The translations under genes and the position numbers were made by a program. The notes beneath the pieces are model-generated. The model was not told where the DNA came from, did not search any database, and was given only the letters and a program-made list of their open reading frames with translations. Positions 14,559-17,348 of a DNA stretch of 17,348 nucleotides are shown piece by piece. Location: positions 1 to 17,348 of the forward strand of contig DAOUEK010000014.1 in NCBI GenBank assembly GCA_034430425.1. The letters run 5' to 3'. The stretch is from WVZH01 sp034430425. Its GTDB lineage: Bacteria > Chloroflexota > Anaerolineae > Anaerolineales > E44-bin32. Numbering within the stretch: position 1 is the first letter of the stretch; each line of letters opens with the position of its first letter.

Positions 14559-14587
14559 TTGGGCTCTTGCTTCGCTGCTGGTATAAT
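14559..14587 (+). promoter_or_regulatory. Promoter of the LysM protein gene
   Basis: TTGGGC (14559-14564) and a perfect TATAAT (14582-14587) are separated by 17 bp. The start site would be near 14594, 30 nt before the ATG at 14624. It lies in the short gap after the HD gene, so the LysM gene is probably transcribed independently. Confidence 0.6.
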
Positions 14588-14623
14588 GCCACGGTCTTTC
14601 AAAGTATAGAAACGAACGGGAAA

Positions 14624-15757
14624 ATGACCGAATCAACGAATTCCACTGAACCAACGATTTGCCGAATTTGCGGAAGCAAATTGGGGCCTTCCGCCAAACG
14701 CTGTGTGGTCTGCGGAACACCGATTGGAGCCGAAGGGGACCGCCGTTTTGCAGGTGGCTCCCAGATCACGCTTTCGCTGCCGTTAGCAATCGGATTGCTG
14801 GCGCTCTTCACTTTTCTCGCCGCAGGCCTGACTTTCGCCGCAACTCAATTGATGAAACCTGGAACCGGTGAAGAACAAGAGAGCACGCCGACGGATACAC
14901 CCACCGTAACGGCGACGCTGGAAGCCACCCCAACCGATACTGTTCTCCCGCCTCCGACTCCGTTACCTACTCTTGAGTATACGGTCATCACCAATGATAC
15001 GTGCCTCTCGCTTGCCGTGCGTTACGATGTATCGTTTCAGTCTATCCTTCAAGCCAATCCAGGATTGACGGCCGACTGTATTCTCTCCGTGGGTCAAAAG
15101 ATTAACATTCCACAACCAACGCCCACATCTTCTCCGGAACCGAGTCCGACGCTTCCGCCAGATGAGGCAACCCGGGCGGCCTGTGAAACCATTACCTATA
15201 CCGTTGAAGCGAACGATACGTTAAGCGGTATTGCTGCCAATTACAATGTGGAAATTCGCGCCATCCTGGATTACAACGGGTTGAATAATGAAACGGTCTT
15301 CCTCGGCCAAATTCTGATCATTCCGCTTTGTCAACGCTTGCCCACGCAGGGTCCATCTCCAACAGCCACGGCGCCGCCGCCTCATCCCGCGGCGAATCTG
15401 CTCCTTCCACAAGATGGCGCTGCATTCTCCCTGGCGAACGATACCATCACGCTGCAGTGGGCTTCTGTTGGTGTTCTGCGGGAGAACGAGGTCTATGAAG
15501 TCGTCGTTGAAGATATCACTGAAGGTTCGGGGACGCGCCGCATTGTCGGTTATGTCACCGATACGAAATACATCGTGCCAACCTCATTCCGACCACAGGA
15601 AGCATTGCCACACATCATGCGCTGGTCGGTCCGGGTTGTCCGCAAGGTGGATCAGACAGAAGAAGGCGAGCCTATTTATGAATCAGGCGGCGCAGAGAGC
15701 TTAAAGCGCGTGTTTACCTGGTCGGGCGCAGCAGTAGAAGCGACACCTGAGCCATGA
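14624..15757 (+). CDS. Membrane-anchored protein with zinc ribbon and two LysM domains
   Basis: 377 aa, start ATG 14624 (MTESTNSTEP), downstream of its promoter. The N-terminal zinc ribbon has Cys13-x2-Cys16 and Cys27-x2-Cys30 (CRICG, CVVCG). A transmembrane helix spans about 51-74. Pro/Thr-rich linkers (about 85-117, 164-182, 240-256) flank LysM domain 1 (119-163, YTVITNDTCLSLAVRY...INIP) and LysM domain 2 (191-234, YTVEANDTLSGIAANY...LIIP). A C-terminal beta-rich domain of about 110 residues with WSVRVVR and a terminal Trp resembles an Fn3-like fold. LysM binds N-acetylglucosamine-containing glycans such as peptidoglycan, so the bulk is probably outside the cell and the ribbon inside. This architecture is common in Anaerolineae. 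The exact role is unknown. Confidence 0.82.
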   Translation: MTESTNSTEPTICRICGSKLGPSAKRCVVCGTPIGAEGDRRFAGGSQITLSLPLAIGLLALFTFLAAGLTFAATQLMKPGTGEEQESTPTDTPTVTATLEATPTDTVLPPPTPLPTLEYTVITNDTCLSLAVRYDVSFQSILQANPGLTADCILSVGQKINIPQPTPTSSPEPSPTLPPDEATRAACETITYTVEANDTLSGIAANYNVEIRAILDYNGLNNETVFLGQILIIPLCQRLPTQGPSPTATAPPPHPAANLLLPQDGAAFSLANDTITLQWASVGVLRENEVYEVVVEDITEGSGTRRIVGYVTDTKYIVPTSFRPQEALPHIMRWSVRVVRKVDQTEEGEPIYESGGAESLKRVFTWSGAAVEATPEP

Positions 15758-15786
15758 GAAGGCTTTACAATTAGAAGATAAACATC

Positions 15787-15819
15787 AAGGCGGGTGAAAA
15801 CCCGCCTTTCTTCTTTCTT
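15787..15819 (+). terminator. Intrinsic terminator after the LysM gene
   Basis: AAGGCGGGT (15787-15795) pairs perfectly with ACCCGCCTT (15800-15808) across a GAAA tetraloop, and the tail TTTCTTCTTTCTT follows. It lies between the convergent LysM and malate dehydrogenase genes. On the minus strand the tail is less T-rich, so it may serve malate dehydrogenase only partly. Confidence 0.88.
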
Positions 15820-15865
15820 ATAATGTATCTTGAAGACAGAATTCAGCAAATCAGGATTGCCAATT

Positions 15866-16792
15866 TCACCCCAACGCAATTGCCTCGATTGTTTTCCGCA
15901 CACGAGAAGCCGATGCTTCCAATGCGCTGAGTTCTGATTTATTCAGTTCGTACTCGATAATCTGCTCCATCCCACCTCTTCCGAGTTTTACGGGCACGCC
16001 AAAGAATATATCGGTCAAGCCGTACTCCCCATCCAAGTAGGCGGAAGCGGGAACGACTTGTTTACGATCGAGAAGAATCGCCTCGACCATCTGCGCCAGA
16101 GCGGCCGAGGGCGCATAAAACGCGCTCCCTGACTTTAACAGAGAAACGATCTCCCCCCCTCCTTTTCGTGTCCGCTCGATAATCGCTTTCAACCGCTTCG
16201 GTTTCATGAGCTTGTCCAAGGGCACACCAGCGACGTTGGAATGTCGGGTGAGAGGAAGCATATCATCACCATGTCCACCAAGTACGTAGCAATGAACATT
16301 ATGCACGCTGACATTCAATTCCATAGCCACGAAAGCACGCATGCGCGCCGAGTCCAGGACGCCTCCCTGGCCGATCACCCGCTCCCGGGACAAACCGCTC
16401 TTCTTCATGGCCAGGTAGCTCATCGCATCGAGTGGATTGGTAAGAACGATATAAACCGCATTTGGTGAAACACGGATCGAACGTTCCACTGCGCTGGTTA
16501 CAATTTTCCTGTTGGCCGCCAAGAGATCATCGCGGCTCATACCCGGTTTTCTCGGAAGACCTGCTGTAATCACAACCACATCCGAATCTGTAGATTCCTC
16601 ATAACCATTCGATCCAACGATGCTCACATCCGAACCGATGATCGGCAGCGCTTCCAAAAGATCGAGTGCTTTCCCTTGAGCTATACCATCGACAATATCG
16701 ATCATGACGATGTCTGCGATCTCTCGTTTCGCCAGCCAATGAGCTGTTGTAGCACCCGTTTGTCCAGCGCCTATGATCGTTACCTTCGCCAT
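15866..16792 (-). CDS. mdh: Malate dehydrogenase (LDH-like type)
   Basis: 308 aa, cytoplasmic; interconverts malate and oxaloacetate with NAD(H). Seen: Rossmann GAGQTGA (8-14); Asp32 in MIDIVDG, as in NAD-preferring enzymes; ITAGLPRKPGMSRDDL (75-90) with Arg81 and Arg87, where lactate dehydrogenases have Gln at the discriminating loop; GVLDSARMR (144-152) with Asp147 and Arg150; and the catalytic His174 in GGHGDD. The ribosome site GGGAGG sits just before the ATG. It follows selD by 40 bp on the same strand, so the two are probably co-transcribed. It can feed oxaloacetate to, or take it from, the citryl-CoA lyase reaction. Confidence 0.92.
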   Translation of the reverse strand: MAKVTIIGAGQTGATTAHWLAKREIADIVMIDIVDGIAQGKALDLLEALPIIGSDVSIVGSNGYEESTDSDVVVITAGLPRKPGMSRDDLLAANRKIVTSAVERSIRVSPNAVYIVLTNPLDAMSYLAMKKSGLSRERVIGQGGVLDSARMRAFVAMELNVSVHNVHCYVLGGHGDDMLPLTRHSNVAGVPLDKLMKPKRLKAIIERTRKGGGEIVSLLKSGSAFYAPSAALAQMVEAILLDRKQVVPASAYLDGEYGLTDIFFGVPVKLGRGGMEQIIEYELNKSELSALEASASRVRKTIEAIALG

Positions 16793-16832
16793 TTAACCTC
16801 CCGACACTCGTTTTCAGATGGTCTTGATAACA

Positions 16833-17348
16833 TCAGCTCGATGCGCTCGGGGTCGAAAACCACATCTGGTCCGTGTGGCGATCGGGTTTCTCCAGATCGA
16901 ATAACACATTCTCAACATGAACCCCCTCCCCTTCCTCGACCTGGCCTACAACCCACATCACAATCCCCTCTTCTTGCGCGCTTGAAAGGAATGAATCCAG
17001 TTCTTGTTTAGGGACAGACAATATCAATCCGCCCGATGTCTGGGCATCGAACAACAACATCTGATTCTCTTCGTCGATGGAATCAGCGAACGACACACGA
17101 TCTCCGAAATAAGCACGATTGTCAATACTTCCACCAGGGAAAGTCCACGATTCGGCATACAAACGAGCATTGGAGAGAAATGGAATCTCGGGTAAGAAAT
17201 AACGTAAAGCCACCTTTGAAGCCTCGGCAAGTTCCACACTATGTCCGAGCAAGCTATAACCCGTCACGTCGGTCGCAGCCCGTACGCCGTGCCGCCTCGC
17301 CAGTGCCGCTGCAGGCCCGTTTAATCGAGACATCCAATTGACAGCTTG
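16833..17348 (-). CDS. selD: Selenide, water dikinase, C-terminal part (partial)
   Basis: The last 171 residues of SelD, running off the right edge of the window. SelD makes selenophosphate from selenide and ATP for selenocysteine and selenouridine synthesis. Diagnostic motifs are MSRLNGPAAALA, AATDVTGYSLLGH (near residues 25-37 of the visible part), FPGGSIDNRAYF and LLFDAQTSGGLILSV, all in the expected order. The frame stays open upstream of the internal ATG at 17333 (QAVNWM...), so that ATG is not the start. The N-terminal active-site Cys/Sec and Lys lie outside the window. Its presence implies selenium use by the organism, but I found no selenoprotein gene here. Confidence 0.9.
   Translation of the reverse strand, partial: QAVNWMSRLNGPAAALARRHGVRAATDVTGYSLLGHSVELAEASKVALRYFLPEIPFLSNARLYAESWTFPGGSIDNRAYFGDRVSFADSIDEENQMLLFDAQTSGGLILSVPKQELDSFLSSAQEEGIVMWVVGQVEEGEGVHVENVLFDLEKPDRHTDQMWFSTPSASS

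Noticed and set aside
1..17348. CRISPR arrays, tRNA or rRNA genes, and in-frame TGA selenoprotein genes
   Set aside because: Looked for because the window contains selD and a mobile element, but no regularly spaced repeats, no tRNA-like cloverleaf in the gaps, and no gene interrupted by a conserved in-frame TGA were found by eye.

Overview
The window most likely comes from the chromosome of an anaerobic or facultative bacterium of the Chloroflexota (Anaerolineae-like). Evidence for this is a LysM surface protein with a zinc ribbon and Pro/Thr-rich linkers, a fused gamma-alpha 2-oxoacid:ferredoxin oxidoreductase, moderate GC, and compact operons with AGGAG-type ribosome sites. The taxonomic call is inference; no rRNA marker is present.

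Layout. Positions 1-139 are the right end of an IS256/Mutator-type insertion sequence: the last 26 transposase codons and a probable terminal repeat. The gene-free stretch 82-394 also holds a good sigma70-type promoter (204-232) and an intrinsic-terminator hairpin (310-340) in the leader of the main operon. The plus-strand operon (395-8716) encodes an ATP-grasp acyl-CoA synthetase subunit fused to a FixX-like ferredoxin domain, its SucD-like partner, a short citrate-synthase-fold protein of the citryl-CoA lyase type, a small HD-domain protein with its own promoter, LeuC-type and LeuD-type aconitase-superfamily subunits, an isocitrate/isopropylmalate dehydrogenase-family enzyme, and an MmgE/PrpD-family protein. 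A bidirectional terminator (8735-8775) separates it from a minus-strand membrane protein of unknown function. Next on the minus strand is korAB (2-oxoglutarate:ferredoxin oxidoreductase type). A divergent promoter region (13057-13302) leads to a plus-strand group: a SanA/YdcF-like protein, a second HD-domain protein and the LysM protein. The window ends with malate dehydrogenase and the C-terminal part of selD on the minus strand.

How the genes fit together. Citryl-CoA synthetase-like subunits, citryl-CoA lyase, an aconitase-like hydro-lyase, an isocitrate dehydrogenase-like enzyme, 2-oxoglutarate:ferredoxin oxidoreductase and malate dehydrogenase together span the arc oxaloacetate/malate - citryl-CoA - citrate - isocitrate - 2-oxoglutarate - succinyl-CoA. 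This is the enzyme set expected for a citryl-CoA type (Hydrogenobacter-like) reductive TCA cycle, or for the same reactions run oxidatively with ATP recovered at the citryl-CoA step. The direction, and the true substrates of the acyl-CoA synthetase, hydro-lyase and dehydrogenase, cannot be settled from sequence alone. The most unusual single feature is the two-cluster ferredoxin domain fused to the ATP-grasp subunit.
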